NCBI RefSeq assembly: GCF_001189245.1
Contig: NZ_LFIQ01000117.1
Span: 28,581-67,313 of the forward strand
DNA: 38,733 bases
Source of the DNA: Bradyrhizobium pachyrhizi
GTDB taxonomy: Bacteria > Pseudomonadota > Alphaproteobacteria > Rhizobiales > Xanthobacteraceae
Direction: 5' to 3'
Shown here: positions 15,414 to 23,570 of the stretch, piece by piece
Layout of the letters: each line of letters starts with the position of its first letter
Position numbering within the stretch: position 1 is the stretch's first letter
Position numbers and translations under genes: made by a program
The notes under the pieces: generated by a model
The model's input: the letters and a program-made list of their open reading frames with translations, nothing else
Told to the model about the DNA's origin: nothing
Databases searched by the model: none

Positions 15414-17702
15414 CTATTTCTTCAGTTCCGCGTAGAGCTGCATCACCCGTTGCGGCAACGCCTCGATGCGCGGCACGCGGAGCGCATAGCGCTCGCCGAA
15501 AATCCGATCGAGCTGGGGAAACCTGTGCTCACCGATGCCAAAGGCAAAGATATCGGTGCCGCGCCGCCGCAGCTGCTGGGCGGCCCGGCGCGCGTCCTCG
15601 ACGAGATATTGCGCATCCGGCACGTCGACGTCGGACGGCTCGCCGTCGGTCAGAACCAGCAGCACCTTCCGGAACGCCCGTCGTTCCGCGAGGTAGCCGC
15701 CGGCATGGCGCAATGCTGCACCCAGCCGGGTGGAATGGCTGCTGCCCAGGCCCGCAAGACGTGCGCGAACCACGGCGTCCATCGGCTCCGCAAAGCCCTT
15801 GATGCGCAGGTAGCGCACGCGCTCGCGGCCGTCGGAGCTGAAGCCGTGCACCGCGATCGAATCGTTGGCGGCCTCGACCGCCGCCGCCATGATCGCGGCC
15901 GCCTTGCGTTCGACGTCGAGGACCGTCCGGCCGCGGCGGTCACGGTCGGCGGTCGATTGCGACAGATCCAGCAGCAGCAGGATGGCGAGATCGCGCGGTC
16001 CCGGCGCATCGCGCTGGTAGACCCTGGGCTCGCTGATGTTGCCGGTGCGCCGCTCGATCGTCAGGGCGATCGCCGCGTCAATGTCGAGCGCGTCGCCGTC
16101 GCGCTGGCCCTTGTGTCTGATCCGGCGGCCGATCGACGCGTCGCGTGTCAACTCCGTGATCCAGCGCATCGCCTCGGCGTCCGTCGAGGAATCGAAGGGC
16201 TGCGCGGAAACGGCGGCATCAGCTTCCAGAATCGTGGTCCAGTCCGGCCGCTCGGTACGCGCCGCGTAGTCCCATTCCGGATAGGTCGCGACTGGAAACC
16301 CGTCCAGCAGCGTGACCGCGGCGGCCTTCGCGCGCAGCGTCTCATCCGGCTTGGCGTCGTCGTCGGCCGATTGGCCACCCGCATCGTCGCGTCGCTCGAT
16401 CCGTACGGAATCGACGGCAAGCTCGATCGTCTCGGCCGGACTGTCCGGCTGGTCGCCGAAATCCCACAGCGCCAGATTATCGTCGCGATAGGCGGGTTCG
16501 ACGACGTAGCTCTTGGCGTTGAACTGCAGCCGCATCTGCCCGATGTCGTTGCCGAGCAAGCCACCGATCTCGCGGCTGATGGCGGGATCGGTCCAGCGGC
16601 CGGCGGCGGCGGCAAACAGCTGACGTCCCTTGGTCACCCAGGCATCCGGATCCTGATAATCGGGATCGACCAGCGCCCGCGCCAGCCGCATCATCAGTCC
16701 GGCTGCGGTTGCCTGGCCGGCTGGCGTCGCGCTGTGAAATGGCAGCCACAGCCGGCGCAGCCCGGGCATCTCGCGAAGCGCCAGCGTCTCGACCCGGGCA
16801 TCCTCGATCAGCGAGACCAGCGCGATCTGCAGCGCCTTCAGTCGCCCCACCGGAAAGCGGGCGGTGGAGTGCACCAGATGCGCGCCGGCATGCGCGACCG
16901 CCGCGAGATAGACGGCCTCCGCTGCCTCGCCTTCGAAGCCGGGAAAGGTCTGCGGAAGACCGATGAGGCCGGCGGCAAGTGAGGTCCGCCGCGGCACCGG
17001 CGTCGGTGCAACGGCAAGCTTGCGGAAACGCGGCTTTCTGTTCCACAACGCAATCGTGGTTGCAGCGAGGCGCTTCTCCAGCCGCGCGAAATCATCCCCG
17101 CTCCGGCCGGCTGCGAACAGCTGCGCCGAAAGCTGATCGTCGAGCGCGAAATAGGCGCGGCGGCGCGATGCGCGACCGCCACTGGCGCGCAAGCCAGTGG
17201 AGACCCACGCCGCAAACTCCTCGCCGCCGGCATGCGCCAGAAACTGCCCCAGCCGGCCGATCGCGAGGCCCGCCGACTCCGGACCGCTAGCTGCCAGTTG
17301 GTCGAGCGCGGCGAGAACCGCGGCGAGTTCTCCTGCACCTGCAAGCCGCGGCAGCACCTTGGACAATTCGCTCAGCAACGCATGGGCGACGCGGCTTCCG
17401 GCACTGCAGCCGATGTTCCGGACCGCGCGGCCGATCGCGATCAGATCATCGGCCGATCGCTGCGGCGGCCATTGCTCCGATAGACGCAGAAAGCCCTGCA
17501 CCACGGCTTGACCGAGATTGGCCTCGAACAGGGCGTGCGCGGCATCGTCCCAGACCGCCAGATCATCGAACCAACCAGTTCGCTGCAGGGCAGCCCGCGC
17601 CGCCTGCACGGCCGCAGCTACATCGTCATGGCCGCGCAAGAGGGCCGCAAGCCGACGTCCGGACCGGAAGCTATCGAGCGAACTGATTTGCGCGACCGCC
17701 AC
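15414..17702 (-). CDS. NorD/CoxE-like VWA-domain protein, partner of the AAA+ ATPase
   Basis: A 762-residue protein with a C-terminal von Willebrand A domain (about residues 570-762). The MIDAS motif is intact: DLSQSTAD, a downstream threonine near STRLGAAL, and LTDGEPSDVD. The long N-terminal helical region resembles NorD/CbbO-type activator proteins. The start is either TTG 17708 or GTG 17702; GTG is preferred because GGAAG lies seven bases upstream. It follows the MoxR-type ATPase by about 14 bp and is the last gene of operon B. Such ATPase/VWA pairs remodel or insert metal into a client enzyme (NorQD for NO reductase, CbbQO for Rubisco). No nor, cbb or cox structural gene is nearby, so the client here is unknown. 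Confidence 0.82.
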   Translation of the reverse strand: MAVAQISSLDSFRSGRRLAALLRGHDDVAAAVQAARAALQRTGWFDDLAVWDDAAHALFEANLGQAVVQGFLRLSEQWPPQRSADDLIAIGRAVRNIGCSAGSRVAHALLSELSKVLPRLAGAGELAAVLAALDQLAASGPESAGLAIGRLGQFLAHAGGEEFAAWVSTGLRASGGRASRRRAYFALDDQLSAQLFAAGRSGDDFARLEKRLAATTIALWNRKPRFRKLAVAPTPVPRRTSLAAGLIGLPQTFPGFEGEAAEAVYLAAVAHAGAHLVHSTARFPVGRLKALQIALVSLIEDARVETLALREMPGLRRLWLPFHSATPAGQATAAGLMMRLARALVDPDYQDPDAWVTKGRQLFAAAAGRWTDPAISREIGGLLGNDIGQMRLQFNAKSYVVEPAYRDDNLALWDFGDQPDSPAETIELAVDSVRIERRDDAGGQSADDDAKPDETLRAKAAAVTLLDGFPVATYPEWDYAARTERPDWTTILEADAAVSAQPFDSSTDAEAMRWITELTRDASIGRRIRHKGQRDGDALDIDAAIALTIERRTGNISEPRVYQRDAPGPRDLAILLLLDLSQSTADRDRRGRTVLDVERKAAAIMAAAVEAANDSIAVHGFSSDGRERVRYLRIKGFAEPMDAVVRARLAGLGSSHSTRLGAALRHAGGYLAERRAFRKVLLVLTDGEPSDVDVPDAQYLVEDARRAAQQLRRRGTDIFAFGIGEHRFPQLDRIFGERYALRVPRIEALPQRVMQLYAELKK

Positions 17703-17716
17703 CTGCAATCTTCCAC

Positions 17717-18544
17717 TTACCCACAGGCCGAGATCACGTCGCGCAACGTGTTCCTGGTGTCCGCATCATCGGTCAAGGGAACGACGATCGTAGTCTCGCA
17801 GGCCTTTTCGAGGCTGATGCCGCATCCGATCAGGCGGCCGGCATTGACCAGCATCCGGGTCGAGGCGCCTTCGTCGAGCCCCTGACCCTTCAGGTTGCGG
17901 CTGTGCTGGGCGATCTTCACCAGGAGATCAGCGAGGTTCGGCTCGATACCGGCTTCGCGCGACACCACCTCGGTCTCGGCTGGCCGGTCCGGATAGCCGA
18001 AATCCAGCGCCGCGAAGCGCTGCTTGGTGGATTCCTTGAGGTCCTTGATCGCGCTCTGGTAGCCCGGATTGTAGGAGATCACGAGCTGGAAGTCGGAATG
18101 GGCGTGGATCAATTCACCACGCTTTTCCAGCGGCAGCACACGACGATCGTCGGTCAAGGGATGGATCACGACCGTCGTGTCCTGGCGCGCCTCGACGATC
18201 TCATCGAGGTAACAGATCGCGCCAAGACGCACGGCGGTCGTGAGCGGCCCGTCGCTCCACACCGTGCCCTCCGCATCGAGCAACCAGCGCCCCACCAGAT
18301 CCGCCGCCGTCATGTCCTCGTGGCAGGCGACCGTGATCAGCGGGCGGCCGAGCCGCCACGCCATATATTCGATGAAGCGGGTCTTGCCGCAGCCGGTGGG
18401 GCCTTTCAGCATCACCGGCATGCGGCTGGCATAGGCTGCACCGAACAGTTCGATCTCATCCTTGAGCGGCCGGTAATAGGGTTCTTCCCGGATGCGGTAC
18501 TGGTCAAGCAGCAAAGCGGGATTGGACAAGCTCACGCCTCCCAT
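17717..18544 (-). CDS. MoxR-type AAA+ ATPase, CbbQ/NorQ-like
   Basis: A 275-residue AAA+ ATPase: Walker A GPTGCGKT (residues 48-55), Walker B AICYLDEI (109-116), and the short C-terminal lid domain of the CbbQ/NorQ/NirQ group. ATG 18544 is chosen; the longer open frame to 18766 runs through the preceding gene and has no family similarity. It forms a chaperone-like motor with the VWA protein encoded next. Gene order amiE, permease, hydrolase, ATPase, VWA suggests an activating or remodelling role for an enzyme of the amide pathway. P. aeruginosa amiB, an ATPase in the ami operon there, is a possible functional parallel that I cannot verify here. Confidence 0.87.
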   Translation of the reverse strand: MGGVSLSNPALLLDQYRIREEPYYRPLKDEIELFGAAYASRMPVMLKGPTGCGKTRFIEYMAWRLGRPLITVACHEDMTAADLVGRWLLDAEGTVWSDGPLTTAVRLGAICYLDEIVEARQDTTVVIHPLTDDRRVLPLEKRGELIHAHSDFQLVISYNPGYQSAIKDLKESTKQRFAALDFGYPDRPAETEVVSREAGIEPNLADLLVKIAQHSRNLKGQGLDEGASTRMLVNAGRLIGCGISLEKACETTIVVPLTDDADTRNTLRDVISACG

Positions 18545-18578
18545 GATCGCGCAGGCAGCCGTTCGCAACCGGTCGATA

Positions 18579-19598
18579 TCACGATGCGAGCAGCTCCTTG
18601 AGCTTGCTGTCGATGAAGTCGACATCGACCGGATTGGTCCCCGGCCCGCCGGCGAAGTGGCCCCAGATCGACGGTACCGGCACGAACTTGGCGTTCGGCA
18701 TGTTCTCGACCTCGAACTTGCTGTCCTCCGGCGGGAAATAGAGATCGGTCTGACCCGGCATGACATAGGCCTTGGCCTTGATCGCCCGCAGCGCGGCCTT
18801 GAAGTCGCCGTTATAGATTTCGTTGTCGCTGATGTCGCCGTGCTGCCAGGTCCACAGCATGGTTAGCAGGTTGTTGGGATCCTTCGGCAGGAAGAAGCCT
18901 TCCCAGAACGCCACCAGGAAATCCTCCAGCGACGAATAGCCCAGCGTCTTGATGTCGAGTTGCTCGCGATAGAAGGCCTGCGAAAAGCCCCAGCCGGCAT
19001 AGACACGCGCCGCGGCGCGCAGGCCGCGGGCCGGCTTGTCGGTGTACCAGCCCTCCTTCCACGCAGCATCCGCCGTGAGTGCCGCCTTCACGCCTTCGAG
19101 GAACACGAAGTTGTGGCGCGAGCATTTGGCCGAGCCGCAGAACGGCGCCAAGAGGTCCATCATGTCCGGATAGAGCGCGCCCCAATGGAACGTCTGCAAC
19201 GCGCCCATCGACCAGCCGACGACGAGACGGATGTGCTTGATGCCGAATTTCTCGGTCACCAGCCGGTGCTGGGCGCGCACATTGTCATAGGCCGTCACCT
19301 GTGGGAAACGCGGTCCATTATACGGTTCCGGCGTGTTGCTCGGCGACGACGACAGCCCATTGCCGAGCATGTTCGGAATGATGATGAAGTACTTTGCCGG
19401 ATCGAGCGCCCTGCCCGGTCCGATCAGCCATTCATTGTCGTAGTGCTGGCCGGAGTACCAGGTCGGATAGACGATGACGTTGTCCTTGGCCGCGTTGAGC
19501 TGGCCATAGGTCTTGTACGCGAGCTTGCAATCGCGAATGGTCGCGCCGCGCTGCAAGGTCAAATTGCCGAGATCATGGATCTGATAGTCGACGCTCAT
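18579..19598 (-). CDS. MetX-like alpha/beta hydrolase
   Basis: A 339-residue alpha/beta-hydrolase of the homoserine O-acetyltransferase (MetX) superfamily. The nucleophile elbow is G128-W-S130-M-G, with Asp285 in PGQTDLYFPPED and His314 in IWGHFAGG completing the triad. True MetX carries GGSMGG at the elbow; the tryptophan here and the operon context argue against methionine synthesis and for a hydrolase or acyltransferase acting on an amide- or ester-related intermediate. ATG 19598 has AAGAAGGG seven bases upstream; the frame upstream of it overlaps the permease gene. It lies between the NCS1 permease and the AAA+ ATPase, with short gaps. Precise reaction unknown. Confidence 0.8.
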   Translation of the reverse strand: MSVDYQIHDLGNLTLQRGATIRDCKLAYKTYGQLNAAKDNVIVYPTWYSGQHYDNEWLIGPGRALDPAKYFIIIPNMLGNGLSSSPSNTPEPYNGPRFPQVTAYDNVRAQHRLVTEKFGIKHIRLVVGWSMGALQTFHWGALYPDMMDLLAPFCGSAKCSRHNFVFLEGVKAALTADAAWKEGWYTDKPARGLRAAARVYAGWGFSQAFYREQLDIKTLGYSSLEDFLVAFWEGFFLPKDPNNLLTMLWTWQHGDISDNEIYNGDFKAALRAIKAKAYVMPGQTDLYFPPEDSKFEVENMPNAKFVPVPSIWGHFAGGPGTNPVDVDFIDSKLKELLAS

Positions 19599-19632
19599 TG
19601 ATATACCCTTCTTGCTTGATCGAGCTGATCGC

Positions 19633-20967
19633 TTACGCCGGACGCGCCACCTTTTCCGTGGAAGACTCCACCCGTGCAATCGCCCCGTACACAATGCCTG
19701 CGACCACCGCGGCGGAGATCGCAGTGGACAGTCCCGGCATCAGGTTTTCAACCGCAAAGGCACACAGCGACCCGATGCCCCAGGCGATGAACGGCTTCGC
19801 ACGCCAGTCGACGTCCGCGCGCGCCTCGGCTCGCAGCAGGTACTGATCGACCAGGATGATCGCGCCGATCGGCGGCACCAGGATGCCGAGCAGCGACAGC
19901 CACTGGATGAAGAACGCCCAGACATTGCCGGCAGCGACCAGGATGCCAAGCGCGCCGAGCACCACCGCCATGAGCCGCATATTGGTCCCGAGGATGCGCG
20001 ACCAGCCGGTGGCTGCGTTGTACAGGCAATGCGAGCAGACCGAGCCGAGATTGGCATAGAGGAAGATGAACGCGAGGATGCTCAGCCAGGTGAGCTGCTT
20101 GCCGTTCATGTAGCCGAACATGTTGTCGACACCGAACGGGTTGGCGTTCGGCACGGCGAGCGCCGCCGTCATCACGCCGCCGACCAGCATTGCCACCAGA
20201 TTGGCGAACGGAAACGCGCTGAACGTGGCGAACAGCGAGGACCGCGTGCTCGGCGCCCAGCGATTGAAGTCCGCCGTCACCGTGCCTGCGTCGATGAACA
20301 GCGCGAGCACCACCGTAAACCCGACGCCCATCGACATGCTGGCGACGCCATTATTGCCGGTATAGCCGAAGATCGCCGCCGACGTCGTGGTCGAGGCGGC
20401 ATCGGCCGCGACCCAGAGGCCGAGCACGACAAACATCGGCACTGACGCCAGCCCGATCCAGTGCAATCCCTTCACGCCGACGAAGGTAATCCCGATATAG
20501 AGCACGCCCGCGACGATGGTCATCGCCACATAGTTGAGGCCGTAAGTCGAGGAGATCAATGCGCCGGTGATGCCGGTCTGCACCGCATACCAGCCGAGCA
20601 GCAGCGTCGACAGCAGGCCCGACGCCAGCACATAGCCCTTCTTTCCGAACACGATGCTGGCGATCAACGCGAAGTTCATGCCTCGCCTCGTGCCGATCAG
20701 GCCGAGCGCGCCGACATAGGCGAACATGATCAGATTGCCGACGATCATCGCCACCAGCGCATTCTTGAATCCCATACCCAGCACCAGCAGCGATCCGGTC
20801 ATCGCGCCGGTGATGATCATCGGAAAGCCCAGCCATACCATCGTGACCGAGAAGGCGCTGCGCCGGGCGCTCATCGGCACCGGCTCGTGCTCGAATTCAT
20901 GGCCGAGAAGATCGTCGATCTGCCCTTCGGTCTGCTGAACCAGCCCGCTATTCGATTGGCCGCTCAT
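19633..20967 (-). CDS. NCS1-family permease, CodB-like (cytosine/purine/hydantoin type)
   Basis: A 444-residue inner-membrane transporter with about twelve hydrophobic segments. CodB-type features include an N-terminal cytoplasmic tail, the first helix region VTMVWLGFPM, and TADFNRWAPS in the middle, a typical NCS1 signature. Relatives carry cytosine, allantoin, hydantoins or thiamine precursors by cation symport. The start is preceded by AGGGGGAC. Placed just after amiE, it may import a cyclic or ureido amide that feeds the amidases, or another nitrogenous compound. The family is clear; the substrate is inferred. Confidence 0.88.
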   Translation of the reverse strand: MSGQSNSGLVQQTEGQIDDLLGHEFEHEPVPMSARRSAFSVTMVWLGFPMIITGAMTGSLLVLGMGFKNALVAMIVGNLIMFAYVGALGLIGTRRGMNFALIASIVFGKKGYVLASGLLSTLLLGWYAVQTGITGALISSTYGLNYVAMTIVAGVLYIGITFVGVKGLHWIGLASVPMFVVLGLWVAADAASTTTSAAIFGYTGNNGVASMSMGVGFTVVLALFIDAGTVTADFNRWAPSTRSSLFATFSAFPFANLVAMLVGGVMTAALAVPNANPFGVDNMFGYMNGKQLTWLSILAFIFLYANLGSVCSHCLYNAATGWSRILGTNMRLMAVVLGALGILVAAGNVWAFFIQWLSLLGILVPPIGAIILVDQYLLRAEARADVDWRAKPFIAWGIGSLCAFAVENLMPGLSTAISAAVVAGIVYGAIARVESSTEKVARPA

Positions 20968-21018
20968 GATGTCCCCCTGTTTCCTTCGCGAGGAAGTGTC
21001 CGCCGTTGCATCGAACCA

Positions 21019-21044
21019 CGCCGGCGCGAAACATCGCGCCGGCG
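21019..21044 (-). other. Perfect 11-bp hairpin downstream of amiE
   Basis: Arms CGCCGGCGCGA and TCGCGCCGGCG with an AACA loop lie in the 94-bp gap between amiE and the NCS1 permease gene. There is no T-run on the transcribed strand. It probably blocks 3' exonucleases and keeps the amiE message abundant relative to downstream genes; partial termination is also possible. Confidence 0.6.
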
Positions 21045-21061
21045 CCGATCATCGATGTCAC

Positions 21062-22099
21062 TCAACGATGTGCGACTTTCTGGTTCGGAATGCCCTCGAT
21101 CGGGCATTCGTCGGTTCCGACGGTCGGACGGGTCATGGCCTCGACCATTTCCCGTGTCCCCTCGGGGTCGGTGATCCAGTTCTTATAGAAGGTGTAGGGG
21201 CAGACCGCGTGGCCGCGATCGCCGTCACCGGAGTTGATCAGGCCGGTATAGCCGCGGTGCATCAGCTTGAAGAGATGATTCTGCGACTGCATGTTGCGGC
21301 GGGCGTCGCGGATCAGCGACACCGAAAGCTGCGCGTACTGGATGCCGTTCTCCTCGGTACCGCACTCGCCGAGCGTCCTTCCGTCGAAGCCGATGAGCGC
21401 GGAATGGCCGAAGTAGGAATAGACGCCGTCGAAGCCGGAGGCGTTGGCAACCGCGACGTAGCAGTTGTTGGCCCAGGCCATCGACTTCGAGATCTGGATC
21501 TGCTGCTCCTTGGCCGGATACATGTAGCCCTGACAGCGAACGATCAGTTCGGCGCCGCGCATCGCGCAGTCACGCCAGATCTCCGGATAGTTGCCGTCGT
21601 CGCAGATGATCAGGCTGATCTTCAGCCCCTTGGGCCCCTCCGAGACGTAGGTGCAATCGCCGGGATACCAGCCCTCGATCGGCACCCACGGCATGATCTT
21701 GCGGTACTTCTGGACGATCTCGCCCTTGTCGTTCATCAGGATCAGCGTGTTGTACGGCGCCTTGTTGGGATGCTCCTCGTGGCGCTCGCCGGTCAGCGAG
21801 AACACACCCCAGACCTTGGCCTTGCGGCAGGCGTCGGCGAAGATGCGGGTCTCCTCGCCCGGCACCGACGACGCGGTCTCGTACATCTCCTTGGAGTCGT
21901 ACATGATGCCGTGGGTCGAGTATTCCGGGAAGATCACGAGGTCCATGCCCGGCAGGCCAAGCTTCATGCCCTCGACCATCTTGGCGATGTTGCGCGCGTT
22001 ATCCAGCACCTCGGCCTTGGTGTGCAGGCGCGGCATCTTGTAATTCACCACGGCAACGCCGACCGTGTCCTTGCTGCTCGATATGTCTCCATGCAACAT
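21062..22099 (-). CDS. amiE: Aliphatic amidase AmiE
   Basis: A 345-residue cytoplasmic aliphatic amidase (EC 3.5.1.4) of the nitrilase superfamily, converting acetamide, propionamide and similar short amides to acid plus ammonia. The sequence follows P. aeruginosa AmiE (346 residues) almost throughout, beginning with HGDISSSKDTVGVAVVNYK. Catalytic residues fall at the same numbers: Glu59 in FPEYS, Lys134 in KYRKIMP and Cys166 in IICDDGNYP. It lies 33 bp after the ATPase gene of an ABC importer, unlike P. aeruginosa, where uptake depends on AmiS. It is downstream of the operon B leader terminator, so it is expected to be induced through AmiC/AmiR antitermination. Confidence 0.97.
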   Translation of the reverse strand: MLHGDISSSKDTVGVAVVNYKMPRLHTKAEVLDNARNIAKMVEGMKLGLPGMDLVIFPEYSTHGIMYDSKEMYETASSVPGEETRIFADACRKAKVWGVFSLTGERHEEHPNKAPYNTLILMNDKGEIVQKYRKIMPWVPIEGWYPGDCTYVSEGPKGLKISLIICDDGNYPEIWRDCAMRGAELIVRCQGYMYPAKEQQIQISKSMAWANNCYVAVANASGFDGVYSYFGHSALIGFDGRTLGECGTEENGIQYAQLSVSLIRDARRNMQSQNHLFKLMHRGYTGLINSGDGDRGHAVCPYTFYKNWITDPEGTREMVEAMTRPTVGTDECPIEGIPNQKVAHR

Positions 22100-22132
22100 G
22101 TCTCGACTCCCTTTCCTGAACGATAAGTCCCG

Positions 22133-22825
22133 CTACACGGCCATGTGCAGCTGGATGAGATCATCGGTGAGCTCACCGATCGCGCCCTTGGCGACGACGC
22201 GTCCCTTTTCGAGCAGCGCGAAGCGGTGAGACGCGCGCCGCGCGAACGCGACATTCTGTTCGACCAGCACGACCGTGATGCCGCGCTCGCGATTGAGACT
22301 GACGATCACGTCCTCGATCTGCTCGACGATGTTTGGCTGGATGCCCTCGGTCGGCTCGTCCAGCAGGATGACCTTGGGCTTGGCCAGCAGCGCACGCGCG
22401 ATCGCAAGCTGCTGCTGCTGGCCGCCGGAGAGATTGCCGCCATAGCGATTGAGAAAATCCTTGAGGACCGGAAACAGCTCGAGCACCCATTCCTCGATGC
22501 CGTTGGCCGATTTCGCCGCGAAGGTTCCGAGCGTCAGGTTCTCCCGCACGGTGAAGCGCGGCAGAATCCCGCGGCCCTGTGGTACGTAGGCAATACCGGC
22601 CTTGGCGCGCTGATAGGTCCGCAGCGGCGAGATGTCGGCGCCGTCGAGCGACAGCCGTCCGGTGCACCGGTCCATCAGGCCGAGGATGCTGCGCATCAGC
22701 GTGGTCTTGCCGACGCCGTTGCGGCCGAGCACCGAGAGGAATTCGCCATTGCCAACCATCAGGTTGATGCCCTGCAGGGCGCGGCTGTTGCCGTAGAAGG
22801 CGTCGACGTCGGTCAGCTCAAGCAT
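22133..22825 (-). CDS. ABC transporter ATP-binding protein, LivF/UrtE-like (operon B)
   Basis: A 230-residue ATPase: Walker A GRNGVGKTTL, signature LSGGQQQQLAIARAL and Walker B VILLDEPTEGIQPN, with the UrtE-type EGIQP string. It overlaps the upstream ATPase gene by 8 nt. It is a component of the amide importer of operon B and is followed by amiE. Paralogue of 6077-6787. Confidence 0.93.
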   Translation of the reverse strand: MLELTDVDAFYGNSRALQGINLMVGNGEFLSVLGRNGVGKTTLMRSILGLMDRCTGRLSLDGADISPLRTYQRAKAGIAYVPQGRGILPRFTVRENLTLGTFAAKSANGIEEWVLELFPVLKDFLNRYGGNLSGGQQQQLAIARALLAKPKVILLDEPTEGIQPNIVEQIEDVIVSLNRERGITVVLVEQNVAFARRASHRFALLEKGRVVAKGAIGELTDDLIQLHMAV

Positions 22826-23570
22826 GGCTGATGCCTCCCGATCCGAGATAGGCGCGGCGCACTTCCGGATGCGCTTCCACTTCCGCCGCGGTGCCCTCGG
22901 CCAGCATCTGGCCCATATGCATCACGGAGATGATGTCGCCGATCGCCTTGACGAAGCCCATGTCGTGCTCGACCACGATCAGCGTGTGCTTGCCCTTCAG
23001 CCGTGCGAACAGTTCGGCGGTCTTGCGGGTTTCCTGCGCCGTCATGCCCGCGGTGGGCTCGTCCATCAGGATCAGCTCGGCGTCTTGGGCGACCAGCATG
23101 CCGATCTCCAGCCACTGGGTCTGACCGTGCGACAGATAGGCGGCCGGCCGGTCGAGCTGCTCGGTGAGCCCGACCAGCTCGGCCAGACGCTCGACATGCT
23201 CGCGTCCTGAATTGCCGATATTCCAGCGCAAATTGCCAAGCACGGAGGTGCGACGCGCTCGCGCCACTTCAAGGTTCTCGCTGACCGTGAGCTCGCGGAA
23301 CACGCTCGGCACCTGGAATTTGCGGCCGACGCCGGCGCGGGCGATTTCGTATTCCTCGAGGTCCTGCAGCGCGGTGCCATCGAAGCTCACTGTGCCGGCG
23401 CTCGGCTTGACCTTGCCGCAGATGATGTCCAGCGCCGTGGTCTTGCCGGCCCCGTTCGGCCCGATCAAGCAGCGCAGCTCGCCCTTGCGCACGCTCATAT
23501 TGAGACTGTTGAGCGCCTTGAAGCCGTTGAAGCTGACCGAGACATCGCGTAGATCGAGATGGGAGCTCAT
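22818..23570 (-). CDS. ABC transporter ATP-binding protein, LivG/UrtD-like (operon B)
   Basis: A 250-residue ATPase: Walker A GPNGAGKTTA, signature LSHGQTQWLEIGMLV and Walker B LILMDEPTAGMTAQE, all in the UrtD pattern. ATG 23570 overlaps the permease stop (ATGA); the longer open frame to 23837 lies inside the permease gene and is a shadow. It partners with the LivF/UrtE-like ATPase and the two permeases upstream. Paralogue of 6777-7496. Confidence 0.93.
   Translation of the reverse strand: MSSHLDLRDVSVSFNGFKALNSLNMSVRKGELRCLIGPNGAGKTTALDIICGKVKPSAGTVSFDGTALQDLEEYEIARAGVGRKFQVPSVFRELTVSENLEVARARRTSVLGNLRWNIGNSGREHVERLAELVGLTEQLDRPAAYLSHGQTQWLEIGMLVAQDAELILMDEPTAGMTAQETRKTAELFARLKGKHTLIVVEHDMGFVKAIGDIISVMHMGQMLAEGTAAEVEAHPEVRRAYLGSGGISHA

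Noticed and set aside
15450..16982. 510-codon plus-strand frame opposite the VWA gene
   Set aside because: Antisense shadow; the minus-strand frame has a full MIDAS motif.
15414..18544. Nitric oxide reductase activation operon (norQD)
   Set aside because: No norCB or other denitrification gene is adjacent; the pair is embedded in an amidase operon.
18579..19598. Annotation as homoserine O-acetyltransferase MetX
   Set aside because: The nucleophile elbow is GWSMG rather than GGSMGG and the context is amide catabolism, so only superfamily membership is claimed.
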